From Macrothele yani (taxonomy: Eukaryota > Arthropoda > Arachnida > Araneae > Macrothelidae), in assembly GCA_039090855.1 (NCBI GenBank), contig CM076990.1, positions 196,545,232 through 196,609,231 on the forward strand: 64,000 nucleotides of DNA, written 5' to 3'. Positions 42,893 to 52,741 of this stretch are shown one piece after another. The translations under genes were made by a program, and so were the position numbers. The stretch's first letter is position 1; each line of letters begins with the position of its first letter. Under the pieces are notes generated by a model. The model was not told where the DNA came from. It saw nothing but the letters and a program-made list of their open reading frames with translations, and ran no database searches.

Positions 42893-43552
42893 AATTAACT
42901 TTCAGAAGACAAAACTGAAGTACCATGCATTACTAGAAATGAGGATTTCTCGATTGAATGTGGGAAAGCTAGAGATAACTGATACCTACATTTATTTACC
43001 TTAGACAACAGATATCAAGCAAAGGTCACATTGATGAAGAAATTAGTCGACATGTAAAACTTGGTTCGAGAGCTTTTGGAAGGAACAGTACAATATTTAA
43101 GAGCAATATGCCGTTATGTCTTAAAAGAAAAAAGTTTAACCAATGCATCCTTCCAGTGCTTACGTACGGAGCAGAGACGTGGACTTTAGCTAAAAAAGAC
43201 ATAAAAAGATAGAGACAGATGAAAGACGCATGGAGAGATGCATGCTTGATGTGACCTAGAAAAATAAAAAGAGGAGCTCGTGGATCTGGAAAATAACAAG
43301 AGTGGAAGACATCATGATCAGAGTAAAATCCCTGCAGTGGCAATGGGCTGGACATGTTGCCAGAAGGACAGACCACCGATGGACACCCGAAATTTTAGAC
43401 TGGATTGCAAAGGACAGGAAAAGACGTAGAAGAAGACCACGTGGAAGATGGGTATATGGAGGAGACTGGTCCAAGACAGTCCGTTGTTGGAGAAACTTTG
43501 GGAGACCTTCATCCAGCATTGGGTTGATAATGATTGACATTAATGATGATGA
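42893..43552 (+). mobile_element. RTE-type LINE 3' fragment, copy 2
   Basis: It begins at nearly the same element position as copy 1 (aactttcagaagacaaaa) and ends in an aatgatgatgat tail. The coding sequence is broken by stops and shifts. Surviving blocks are LPVLTYGAETWTLAKKDIKR, WAGHVARRTDHRW and DRKRRRRRPRGRWV (about 43155-43470). Confidence 0.85.
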
Positions 43553-44572
43553 TATTCGAATTAATTGTTCAAAGCAGATTTGTCATGATCAGGGAAAATT
43601 ATATGAATGCCGGGTCAGGGTTAGAAATTTTTGACCAGTTTCCAATTCTGAACTGTATCAGGTAGGTTAAGGTACATAATCATCAGCATAAAGAGAGTAT
43701 TAGTAAAACGCTCAGGGCCTCAGCACCTCTGCAAATGAATGAACAATACCGTACTCTGAAACATACAGAAAATCTTTATTTCAAAGCCACCTCGTGGCAA
43801 GACCTAAGACCACCGTGGTAACAAACGAAGCAGGCTACGATGAAATGTGGTGTCTTTTGATGGCACGTTGCACAATTTACTTGTAACTCATTCAGAATGA
43901 TTTTCTTAATTAGTTACTTGCACTGTGAAATGAATTGCAGCAATTATTACACTTGATGCCAAGGATATTAAAAGGATGTGATCAAAGCAGCCTCACAAAG
44001 TTGGGTTCACCAGCGAGATCATTCATCTTTGGCGTTGTATATGTCTCTGGCATTTCAAGAAGAGCAACAATCTCTTCCAGGGAGCATATTCAAGCAGCGA
44101 GCGTCGTCGACGTGAAGATCTTTCCTTCGCGAAGCGGCTTTTGTTACAAGATCTGCGAGCGGCGATGAATTTATCCATTCATTCCTTCTGTTATTCAATG
44201 AAACCCATCAAGAGCAGGCAAAGACGTCAGATGAATAATCACCTAGGGGGTGTTGAAACGTCGCTTTGAATATTTCATCGGACGATGACCGCCACGTCTC
44301 AAACACTGGAGGCTTTTCTCCGCATGATGAGACCCCGAAGCCAGTGCGCCCTTCTTTGCTATTCATGAAGATAGTTTCTTCGGCAAACACGGACGGATTG
44401 TCTCTTCACCTCGAGGAAGAGCGAGCCAAGAGGAGCTATAACTGGATACGATATTGCGAGGAAGGACGAGCCGTAACGCAAATGCTATCGCATTTAATCT
44501 GAGACTATACCCTTTTGAATCGCATTCTTAGGAATGGAATCTGAACTTTTTTCATCTGACGGTTACATATAT
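43553..44572. other. Spacer
   Basis: About 1 kb with no recognised gene or repeat. Open frames at 43935-44168 and 44266-44502 have no family features. Confidence 0.4.
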
Positions 44573-44575
44573 ATA

Positions 44576-45238
44576 GAGAGGTTGGACAGAATAATGTGAA
44601 CACCCTGCTCAGACACGTGACTTTTAATGCAGCTGCGTACGTCGCAGTAACTAAAGGTATCCACCACTTTTCGGTAGTAATAGCTTTGTTAAGAACTTCA
44701 AAATCCTGTTTAACTGCATTTAAAGTGTCTTGTTGCAAAACTTCTTTCAGGCTGACGACGAAATGGGCGACCTAACGGACTTTAAAAAAGGCATAATTGT
44801 TGATGGCCGGCTAGTTGGTGTCACCGTGAAAACAGTCGCCAGGGTAGTGGGGGTACCCAGAGCTACTGTGTCTAGCGTCGTGAAAGAATACCGTGTTCGT
44901 GGCAAAACCTCGTCTGCGAAACACAAGAGTGGCCGGAAAACGACCCTGACTGATAGACGCAGGACAGCATTGAAGAGAATTGTTACCCATAATAAGAAGA
45001 CCCTGGAGCCGAGAATTAGTGCGGAGCTCAATCTGCATCTCCAGACCCCAGTATCAACGAAAACAGTGCGCAGGGAACTGCATAAGCAAGATTTTCATAG
45101 TAGAGCTGCTATTGCAAAATATCTGGTGACTCGGGTAAATGCACAACGGCGACGGCAGTGGTGCCAGGACCGTACAACGTGGGATGCCGATCCGTGGAAG
45201 CGTGTAATGTGGTCAGATGAATCCACGTTCACACTACG
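44576..45238 (+). mobile_element. Tc1-like element, family H, 5' half
   Basis: It starts after a TA run with gaggttggacagaataatgt plus gaacacc as terminal sequence. It breaks off in the transposase at about 45238, where RTE sequence begins. The other terminus is missing. Confidence 0.8.
44763..45238 (+). pseudogene. Tc1-like transposase, family H, N-terminal half
   Basis: ATG at 44763 gives MGDLTDFKKGIIVDGRLVGV. A helix-turn-helix (TVARVVGVPRATVSSVVKEY), a hinge (KSGRKTTLTDRR) and a second DNA-binding helix region (TPVSTKTVRRELHKQDFHSR) follow. WKRVMWSDESTFTL supplies the first catalytic Asp. There are no stops, but the rest of the catalytic domain is gone. The open frame continues to 45350 through antisense RTE sequence, making a 206-codon chimeric frame (from the upstream start at 44730). 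Confidence 0.88.
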
Positions 45239-45606
45239 AATTTCATCCACCTACCTCTCATGTGGTCGTCTTCTGGGTCTTTTCCTGTCCCTTGGAATAC
45301 AGTCTAAGATTTTTGCTGTCCATCGACGGTCTTTCCTTCTGGCAATATGACGAGCCCATTACCATTTCAGGGATTTTAATCTGATTATGATGTCTTCCAC
45401 TCTTGTCATTTTTCTGATCCATGAGTTCCTCTTCTTATCTCTCCTAGTTACACCAAGCATGCACCTCTCCATGCTTCTTTGAGTTTTCTGCGCTCTTTGT
45501 ATGTCTCCTTTAGTTAAGATCCACGTCTCTGCACCATACGTAAGCACTGGAAGGATGCATGGATCAAACACTTTCCTTTTAAGACATAATGGCATATTGC
45601 TCTTGA
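45239..45606 (-). mobile_element. RTE-type LINE fragment, copy 3
   Basis: The minus strand carries MPLCLKRKVFDPCILPVLTY, GAETWILTKGDIQR and RCMLGVTRRDKKRNSWIRKM. The 3' tail is missing where it joins Tc1-H. The 5' truncation (after cttgaaaa) is at the same element position as copy 4. Confidence 0.85.
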
Positions 45607-45625
45607 AAAGTATTTATATATATAT

Positions 45626-46110
45626 ATGTATCATCATCATCACCAACCATTATCAACCCACTGCTGGACGAAGGTATCCCCAAATTTCTTCCACAATTGT
45701 GTCTTGCGCCTGTCTCCTCCATGTCACTCCAGCATACTTTAGAATTTCATCCATCCATCTCCCATGGGGTCTTCTTCTGGGCCATTTCCTTTCCCTCGGA
45801 ATCCAGTGTAAAATTTCAGTTGTCCATCGGTGGTCCTTTCTTTTGCAACATGTCCAGCTTATCGCCATTTCAGTGATTTTACTCTGGTCATGATGTCGTC
45901 CACTCCTGTCATTTTTCATATCCACAAGCTCCTCTTCTTACCTTTTCTGTTTACAGCAAGCATGCATCCCTCCATGCCTCTTTGAGTTGTCTGCAGTCTT
46001 TGTATGTCTTTTTTAGTTAAGGTCCATGTCTCTGCTCGATACGTAAGCACTGGCAGGATGCATTGATTCAACACTTTTCTTTTGAGACATAATGTCATAC
46101 TGCTTTTGAA
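45626..46110 (-). mobile_element. RTE-type LINE fragment, copy 4
   Basis: It starts (3' tail) with atcatcatcatcaccaacc and ends near catactgcttttgaa. Blocks: MTLCLKRKVLNQCILPVLTY, RRPHGRWMDEILKYAGVTWR. The frame is broken near 45925. Confidence 0.87.
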
Positions 46111-46114
46111 TGTT

Positions 46115-46803
46115 GTACTCGACATCGGACATAGCGCCTCACCTGGGCTCGTCAACACGGTAATTGGACCCTGGAAGACTTTCAACATGTGGCGTGGTCC
46201 AATAAGTCACGCTACCAGTTGCTACGAGCTGATGGTAGGGTTCGAGTATGGCGCAGACCCCATGAGGCCATGGACCCAAGCTCTCAACAAGGTACTGTGC
46301 ACCATACATATGTGGGGTGTCTTTACGTGGCACAGTTTTGGTCCTCTGCTTCTCATAAACACGCCATTAACCAATGATCGCTTTGTTGCTCGACTGTGTA
46401 ACCATTTGCAGCCCTTCATGGACTTCATGTACCCCAACAACGATGCGATTTTCTAGGCGGACAACGCACCATGTCATCAGGCTCAAGTTGTTCAAAACTG
46501 GTTCTAGGAGCATTCTGGACAATTCCGGCGGATGGTGTGGCCACCACATTCGCCCGACATGAACCCTAAAGAGCACTTATGGGACGTGGTGGAAAGGTCC
46601 GTTCGCACCCAAGATCCTGCACCTACAAATACCAGGGAACTGTGGGTGGCTGTTCAGACAGTAGAGCTCAACATCTCTCCAGAAGTCTTCTGGCCACTTG
46701 TGGAAACCATGCCACGTCAAGTTGCTGCACTTCACCGTGCCTAGTATCGTGGTCCTACACGATACTAGGTACGTATCCCATGACTTTTGGCACTTCAGTG
46801 TAT
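46115..46803 (+). mobile_element. Tc1-like element, family G, 5'-truncated
   Basis: The right end ttggcacttcagtg precedes ta at 46800-46801. The left end is lost at the RTE junction. The right terminal sequence resembles family b (ctggcacttcagtg), but the transposase differs. Confidence 0.75.
46140..46755 (+). pseudogene. Tc1-like transposase, family G, C-terminal half
   Basis: AWSNKSRYQLLRADGRVRVW (from about 46189) shows the first catalytic Asp changed to Asn. A shifted frame gives ADNAPCHQAQVVQNW (second Asp, about 46458-46502, after a stop). MVWPPHSPDMNPKEHLWDVV (from about 46532) keeps the Glu, and ETMPRQVAALHRA follows. Dead by mutation and truncation. It ends in a perfect 12-bp hairpin at 46740-46769. 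Confidence 0.85.
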
Positions 46804-47860
46804 TTTTGCAACCTTGATTTGTTCTAAGAAATTAATTTCTCCTTCTTTGCCCTGTAGCTCTATTAATTCGTTGGCATACTCTGAGACGTTGAAATTTTAA
46901 AAATTGGCCAACGGTGATGGGTAATCTAATAGGGAAAACACTGAATCAGCAACCATGCTGGTCCGCAGAAATTCACTTCTGACGTCATATGAATAAGGCC
47001 TATTAGGAAATGCTTCAGCCCAGAACCTCAACGTGCTGAATTTTTATTTCATATTTCTTGTTTCCCTATCATATCTACGGAAAATATGTAGCATTTACAT
47101 ATATTACGATCGTGTACCCACTTATTGATTATCCGTGAACGTATTAAGCGTCTTTTCATCAGTTTGGTGGAAATAAATGGTGCAAGTTAATGATTTGAGA
47201 CTAATTTAGTATCGAAACAGTACTTCCATTTAATTCAAACCTCTTTATTTTAAAAATTTATCATCAAAAAACTACTCCTAGGAGACCTAAATATAGTTAA
47301 TTTCAGGCTTTAGACTAGCTACAGTAAAATATCAAGACCGTTGTTTATTTTTCTTTTGTTTTTAAATGCGTGAACGAAATTACCCGATGGAAAAAAATAC
47401 CTTTTCCTCAGAAGCACACAGCCATCTGAAGACAGGGAGCAGCAATTATGTTTGAATTATTGATGTACAAAGAAATTGCTTTTCTTTTGACCTGCGCTCC
47501 TTTTTTTCTCACTTGAAAGAGCTGCTGAATTGTTTATCAACCTTAGGGTAAAAATATCACGCCTGTGAGAAGGAAAAGAAAAGCATACACGAAGAGAGAG
47601 AGAGAGAGAAAAAAAAAGGAATATGTTTCTCTTTATAAGACTCGGTAACAATCTTGAGACTTTCCTTCATTCTCCTCACAAATAACAGTGACGAAAGTTC
47701 ACGCACAGGAGGCATTTGAAAGTGTTATAATGATGGAAATCAGAGCTCCTTTCCTTTTCTCTTCCTCTTATGTTTAGAAAAAGTCTACAGTGAAAGCTTA
47801 ATGCATCACTTCTTGGAAATGAAAATGCCGCTAATGAGTGCACACTGAACCCAACAAAGA
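46804..47860. other. Spacer
   Basis: About 1 kb of AT-rich sequence. A short (GA)n run is near 47595-47610. Nothing else recognised. Confidence 0.45.
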
Positions 47861-47864
47861 CATA

Positions 47865-48776
47865 CAATGGATATCCTGAAAGTAAAGCCTCCTCCTCAAT
47901 AACTTTTGAAATTTTGAAGTGATTTCAATAAAACTGCGCTGACTTGTACTATGATATGTTACCAATGTGGGAACACATTTTATTCAGAATAGGAAATAAA
48001 GATAATGAATGACAGATAAAAGCGGCGAGCCGTAATTGAATTCCTGGAAGAAGAGGAATGTGAGACTCCAGAAATCCACAGAAGACTCTTGGCGGTGTAT
48101 AGAACTGCCACAATCGATATCAGTATTGTCAGAAGATGGATGCAGAGGTTTCAAAAGAGAGAAAGTTTAGTGTCGGATACAAAACGGAGTGGAAGACCCG
48201 CAACCGCAGTGACAGATGCCAACGGGCAATGAGTGAAAGACCTCATCACAGCTGATCGTCGTGTCACCATCCAGGAGTTGCAACAATAAACAGTTCTCAC
48301 TATGTGCAGATACTGAAGAAGCTAAAGGAAGCTATCAGAAGGAAAAGACGTGACATTCCACTTCATAGTGTACTTTTACACCATGATAACGCACGTTCCC
48401 TCATCTAAATTTAGACTTCACAGGCTATTGCCAAAAGAGTGGACGGTGATGCCGCAACCTCCTTACAGTCCTGATTTGGCTCCCTCAGACTTTTCCCTGT
48501 TTGCCCCTTTGAAAAGCAACCTTCGTGGGGAACGTTTTGACGGTGTGACATAAGTTAAACTGGCTGTGAACTTATGGGTGAAACAACAGCCTCAGCAAAA
48601 TCCCTGAGGCATTTTTCCAAAGATGGCGGAAATGTATAGAAAGTGGTGGACAATATCTTGAATAGGCTAGCATTATTAAAAATATGTTCAAGTATTTTGC
48701 CATCAAGTTGAACATTTTTCCTGCAACAAATAAAAATCTTATGAGGGACGAGGCATTACTTTCAGGATGCCCTTTG
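47865..48776 (+). mobile_element. Mariner element with internal deletion
   Basis: 912 bp. TA lies at 47863-47864 and 48777-48778. Inverted ends of about 31 bp with mismatches: caatggatatcctgaaagta at left, and read from the right caaagggcatcctgaaagta, both leading to (a/t)gcctc. Confidence 0.87.
48005..48640 (+). pseudogene. Mariner transposase, deleted
   Basis: RRAVIEFLEEEECETPEIHR (about 48024-48083) begins the N-terminal domain. TATIDISIVRRWMQRF and TKRSGRPATAVTDA follow, then VKDLITADRRVTIQELQQ. The first catalytic Asp block is deleted near 48290-48350. LLHHDNA (second Asp, about 48375) and PPYSPDLAPSDFSLFAPLKS (third Asp, DD34D type, about 48455-48515) follow in another frame. Stops at 48017, 48232 and 48287 add to the damage. 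Confidence 0.85.
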
Positions 48777-48859
48777 TATATAAGGACTCACCAAGAAGCA
48801 TCAAAGTTCACTTCTTATCTTCAACACACCGAAATAACGCGGAATCACAGCATCGATGT

Positions 48860-49073
48860 ACACTGAGACACCAGTTTATTAAGTAGCATTTCACGCGAGT
48901 TAGGTGTGCGGAATAAATTAGACAGACCACCTCCTAAAGCATCAGTTAGCGTTTGATTGTGGACATGAATGGGCAAAACGAATGAACTGAGCGACTTTGA
49001 ACGTGGAATAATAGTTGGAGCATTTTTCCATGCGATCTCTATTCGGCTGGGATTTTCTGGGTGTTCAATCACA
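48860..49073 (+). pseudogene. Tc1-like N-terminal fragment fused to mariner
   Basis: ATG at 48968 gives MGKTNELSDFERGIIVGA, the Tc1 DNA-binding start. It continues (ISIRLGFSGCSIT) to 49073, where antisense mariner sequence takes over. The upstream tacactgagacacc near 48858 may be the left terminus. Confidence 0.7.
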
Positions 49074-49510
49074 TAGAGATTTTATTTTTGCCGTTTCGTC
49101 TCGGAATCGTATACAAAGAACCACATTTCGTCACCCGTGAAAATATTATTCTGCACTGTTTCATCTTCACCAAAGAGATCAATGAAATGGCGTCAGAAAT
49201 TAATGCGCACATCACCATTTTCTGCTCTAGTGTTACGAAATCCGTAACAAACTTTCCTCAGAGTTTTGCTTTCTCTAAGCCGTCGTGCAAAAATGCTCCG
49301 ATACTGTCTTTGCTAATGTTCAGATCGGCACTGAACATTAGCAAAGTGATGTGACGGCCTTGTGCGATCAACCGTCGAACTTCTTCAATTGTGTTGACGT
49401 TTCGAGTGGGTGACAGACGTCTGCCGTCTTGAAGGGATTCTCAACCCTACTAAAATCTTTTGAACCACCTGGATGTTGTGGAATGAGACAAATCCGTACA
49501 CTTTTTGTAA
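49074..49510 (-). pseudogene. Mariner-type transposase fragment
   Basis: Minus strand: EMLQKVYGFV and QVVQKILVGLR (helix-turn-helix region, about 49510-49450). Then pieces with frameshifts lead to FIDLFGEDETVQNN and FTGDEMWFFVYDSETKRQ, where TGDE holds the first catalytic Asp (about 49140-49085). The rest of the catalytic domain is missing at the junction with the Tc1 fragment. A perfect 16-bp inverted repeat lies within it (49308-49346). Confidence 0.7.
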
Positions 49511-49754
49511 CATTTCAGGAGGTAGGACTTTTACCCAATAATAATAAAAAAAATCATTATCGGGCCACTTTGCTGTTCAGTGTGAAATTCTGACACACAA
49601 GTCCAACACAGCAACCGGTTTGAACTGGTATCTCAGTATCTGTCAAACGCTTTTGGGTGAAATTAGCTCACGTCACACAATAATTGATGCTAAGTGGTTT
49701 AAGCATTGCCTGAATCTCACACAGAAAGTGATGCGGGATCTTATTAGTGGCACT
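49511..49754. other. Spacer
   Basis: Nothing recognised. Confidence 0.4.
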
Positions 49755-49820
49755 ATTTAAGCACACCGGACAAAAAATTAGTCACCGCTATCAGAACTTA
49801 ATTAGTCACCCCTATCAGAA

Positions 49821-50370
49821 ATGTCAACTGCTTTAATTAGTGAACAAGTGCCTAAAAAGTGTGTTGGATCTGTTGATTTCAATCCACATATTGTAAACCT
49901 TCTTACCAACATATGCTCCCGTCATAAAATACAATTTGGAATACGATCATGCAATCTATATTCCATTATCCGCAACGATCATGACAAAATTAACAAAAGG
50001 GAAAAAATGGGGTGTGTATGTTATTCCTATGCTCGACACTATATCTGATGAACTAAATAATCATTATGTGGGTTTAACCAAAAGAAATTTGGATTTGAGA
50101 TTAAATGAACACAGATATAATTTAAAAATGAATCACCAAAGCACCTCTTTTGCAAGAACTGTAAGTGCTGGAAATTCAATCCCAGACTGGGACAACGCTA
50201 AGATCATAAACACATGTAACTCTGTTTATTCCTTGTTATTTACAGAAAGCCTCTATATTTTGGCTTATAATACACGTTGCTGTAATGACTATTATCCTTG
50301 TGTTTTACCTGAACCCTGGAGCAATCTTATTGGGGAGGACAGCACAATAACTATTGTTTCTGTTGAGTAA
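49821..50370 (+). pseudogene. PLE linker and GIY-YIG endonuclease
   Basis: The first frame has VDFNPHIVNLLTNICSRHKI and FGIRSCNLYSIIRNDHDKI. A single shift at about 50000-50010 moves to the frame with GVYVIPM (GIY block), HYVGLTKRNLDLRLNEH (YIG block with the catalytic Arg and the Glu-His), IPDWDNAKIINTC and SLLFTESLYILAYNT, ending at 50370. Spacing and order match GIY-YIG endonucleases at the C-terminus of PLE proteins, which nick target DNA. The Cys pair often found between the GIY and YIG blocks is not seen. Only one frameshift is evident, so this copy is younger than the one at 7160. Confidence 0.88.
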
Positions 50371-50466
50371 CTTGTTATCTGGTATATCATGTGACACTGA
50401 CATTACCTTTCCCATGATGCATCTGCCCACGTATTTAAGACCAGCATGTAACCACATGATGGAAAT

Positions 50467-50511
50467 CACATCTGATGAAGGTGTCACTGTGACACCGAAA
50501 GTGCTCATGTG
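50467..50511 (+). ncRNA. Type I hammerhead ribozyme candidate of the PLE
   Basis: Stem I is CACAT (50467-50471) with ATGTG (50507-50511). The core is CTGATGA (50472-50478) and GAAA (50497-50500). Stem II is GGTGTCA (50480-50486) with TGACACC (50490-50496) around CTG. Stem III is two pairs (A50500-T505, G501-C504) closing a two-base loop. The predicted cleavage site follows C50506 (CTC, an NUH site). One extra base (A50479) sits between the core and stem II. Such tiny stem III forms are known from animal hammerheads, and hammerheads are reported in PLEs. Position is about 95 bases after the endonuclease stop. Confidence 0.75.
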
Positions 50512-50604
50512 TTTTTTAACCTGTACATAGATTTCGTTTTATAGCTGAATAAATATCATCGTGCAACAAGACGGATTTCTATTAATACTAGAACTTACAT
50601 AATA

Positions 50605-51685
50605 ACGGGTGACGGCACCTCTTTCCTTGATAACAGCATGAATCCGGTGTGGTAGAGACTCCACGAGGTTGTGGATGTATTGAACATTGATTTGCAGCCA
50701 CTCGTGCGTCAGTTGGTCCCGAAGTTCCACCAGAGTACGCGGGTGTCTATTCCGGCGTTTCACCTTCTGTTCCAAATGATCCCACAGATGTATAATAGGA
50801 TTTAAATCTGGGGATTTGGCGGACCAGTCGAGGTGAGACAGTGTTGCTGATTGTTAGTCGTGCCACTCAGACGCAGTTTTAGCCCTGCGCACACGGCAAT
50901 TGTCATTTTGGAAGACAAGAATGGCAATATGATGCTGCTCCTGGAGATGTAGGGCAAAGGACAACACTTCGACATTCAGAATGCGAAGGTACGCATGCTG
51001 GTTCAAATTCATCGTCACTTCAACGAGAGGACCCGTTTCGTGGTACAAAAAACATCACCCAAACATCACAGAACCCCATCCAGCTTGAACAAACACCTTC
51101 GACACAATCAGGATTAAAGGCTTCACTGGTCCTGTGATGCAATCGTCGCCTCCCATCATTGGAGTAGAAACAAAAACGAGACTCGTCAGACCAAATTACT
51201 CGTTTCCAATCCTCCACAGTAAAGATTTGGTGCGTCTGAACCCATTGATAACGTGCGACTTTGTGACTTGCTGTTCAAATAGGCCTCTTCCGTGGTACTG
51301 TGCGCCAGATGTTCATCGCATGCAGTTCTCGTCGCAATGTTCTTTCGGAAATTGGTTGAAGTGGACTTTGATTGACTGTTTGGAGCAATTGTTGCCTGGT
51401 TTGAAATCGATTTGCAGTCACAAGGTGTGAAACATGGCGGCGGTCCTGTTGGTGAGAATCGTTTTGCGGCCACAGTTACGTCGCCGCTTTTCAGTTGACT
51501 GTAAAGTACACCACTGTTTGCAGACCCGCTGGACAGTACGCTTCGACACATCAACAGATTGAGCGACTTCATTCACTTTTGTGTCCGTGGGCACGGCCAA
51601 ACACGATGGCTCTTTTTTCCACTCAGTAACGTCTCTCTCACGACCTACATTGCAGACTAAATTCAACACACACGTTCCTCTTCAT
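50605..51685 (-). pseudogene. Tc1-like transposase, family I
   Basis: The putative start ATG is at 51685 (MKRNVCVEFS). A helix-turn-helix (VNEVAQSVDVSKRTVQRVCK) lies near 51575-51516. RRRNCGRKTILTNR follows, then after shifts RTLRRELHAMN and VEDWKRVIWSDESRFCFYSN (first Asp, about 51215-51155). The second Asp region is eroded near 50900. Late blocks LVELRDQLTHEWLQI and LVESLPHRIHAVIKERG lead to AVTRYYV at about 50600, where the PLE insertion begins. Frameshifts are frequent. Confidence 0.82.
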
Positions 51686-51806
51686 CACTACACGAGACAG
51701 AAATAATGCTGTAGACCACGTCAGTGTTATCTTCCAACATTGTTATCGGTAACTTCCGACTGTCTTTTCTGTTAGGGGTGACTAATTTTTTGTCCTGTGT
51801 GCTTCA

Positions 51807-52735
51807 TATTAATCGATGCAAAAGTTTCAAAGTTTACATAATGGGATGTGCACCAGTTTTTGAGTGGTTCCAAAGTTTTAAACACGTAAAGAAAAACATA
51901 CAAATTCCACCCAATCTTTCAAGACCAAATTACGTGCAATTCCTTACTAGTGAAATTGATTAATAGGTAGCAACTCCTATGCTTCCTATGCACAGATTTA
52001 AAGCAAAGAACAGGTATATTTTGGCACGAATTCCATCACAGAGAGGTTTTTTTCATGCTTTCTGAAGGAAAAGGGGAAAACTTACTCAATGGATGAAATC
52101 ATGTACCTCACACGATGCAATAAACCAAACAAGTAAATACAAACTATCCAATAGTAACATTTGTTAGGAATGTCAGATTAGATGAATGGCCTTGCGCAAT
52201 CTTATTCGGTGTTAGGAGGATATTAATCTCAATGCAGTATTTTCGCAAATACAGAGTAATTGCGAATCTCTTAATTCAGGGGAACATGCGTTAGCAATAG
52301 TTTTCGCACAGCAAAACTTGCAAATCCTGACTGTTTGATTGGGTCTAATAACAATGCCTTAGTTCCGCAATTTTGGCAGACGTGATGCTGAGTGGGAGGA
52401 GACGAATTGCGGAGACGAGCAATTTCCCTCGCGTGCACAACTTTCCATTCCGCCGTAAGTCACTTCTAATGCCGAACAATTTCCATATTATTGATTGCGA
52501 TTCGTATCTTAATTATAATTCGCGAATGGCAACTGCTGTTTCCAAATGTCGGCGATGTAATGAGCGATGCTAGGTCGTCGTCGCCCGTTGCGGGGAAGGC
52601 AGCGATTAGACAGACATCGCCATCTCAGTCGACGCAGGATTAGGAAAGCGCGCAGCAAACATCATCGTTCATATTAAACCAAGCTTTAAATTAACGGTGG
52701 CAACACTAAGTTCTGCATCAAATCTGCTACAACAA
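51807..52735. other. Spacer
   Basis: Nothing recognised. Slightly GC-richer stretch at 52370-52640. Confidence 0.4.
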
Positions 52736-52741
52736 CCATGC

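Larger units (their letters stand above)
49801..50589 (+). mobile_element. Penelope-like element, 5'-truncated, with 8-bp target duplication
   Basis: It is bracketed by agaactta at 49793-49800 and 50590-50597 within Tc1-I. Only the linker, endonuclease and 3' flank are present, as expected for incomplete reverse transcription from the 3' end. The first 20 bases of the insert copy the neighbouring Tc1 sequence. Confidence 0.75.
49755..51806 (-). mobile_element. Tc1-like element, family I, split by a PLE
   Basis: The left end contains gcacaccggacaaaaaatta (from 49761) and the right end, read inward, gcacacaggacaaaaaatta (to about 51802). Both continue gtcaccnct. The exact outer base could not be fixed because the TA duplication is unclear. 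The transposase is on the minus strand. A PLE fragment occupies 49801-50589. Confidence 0.85.
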
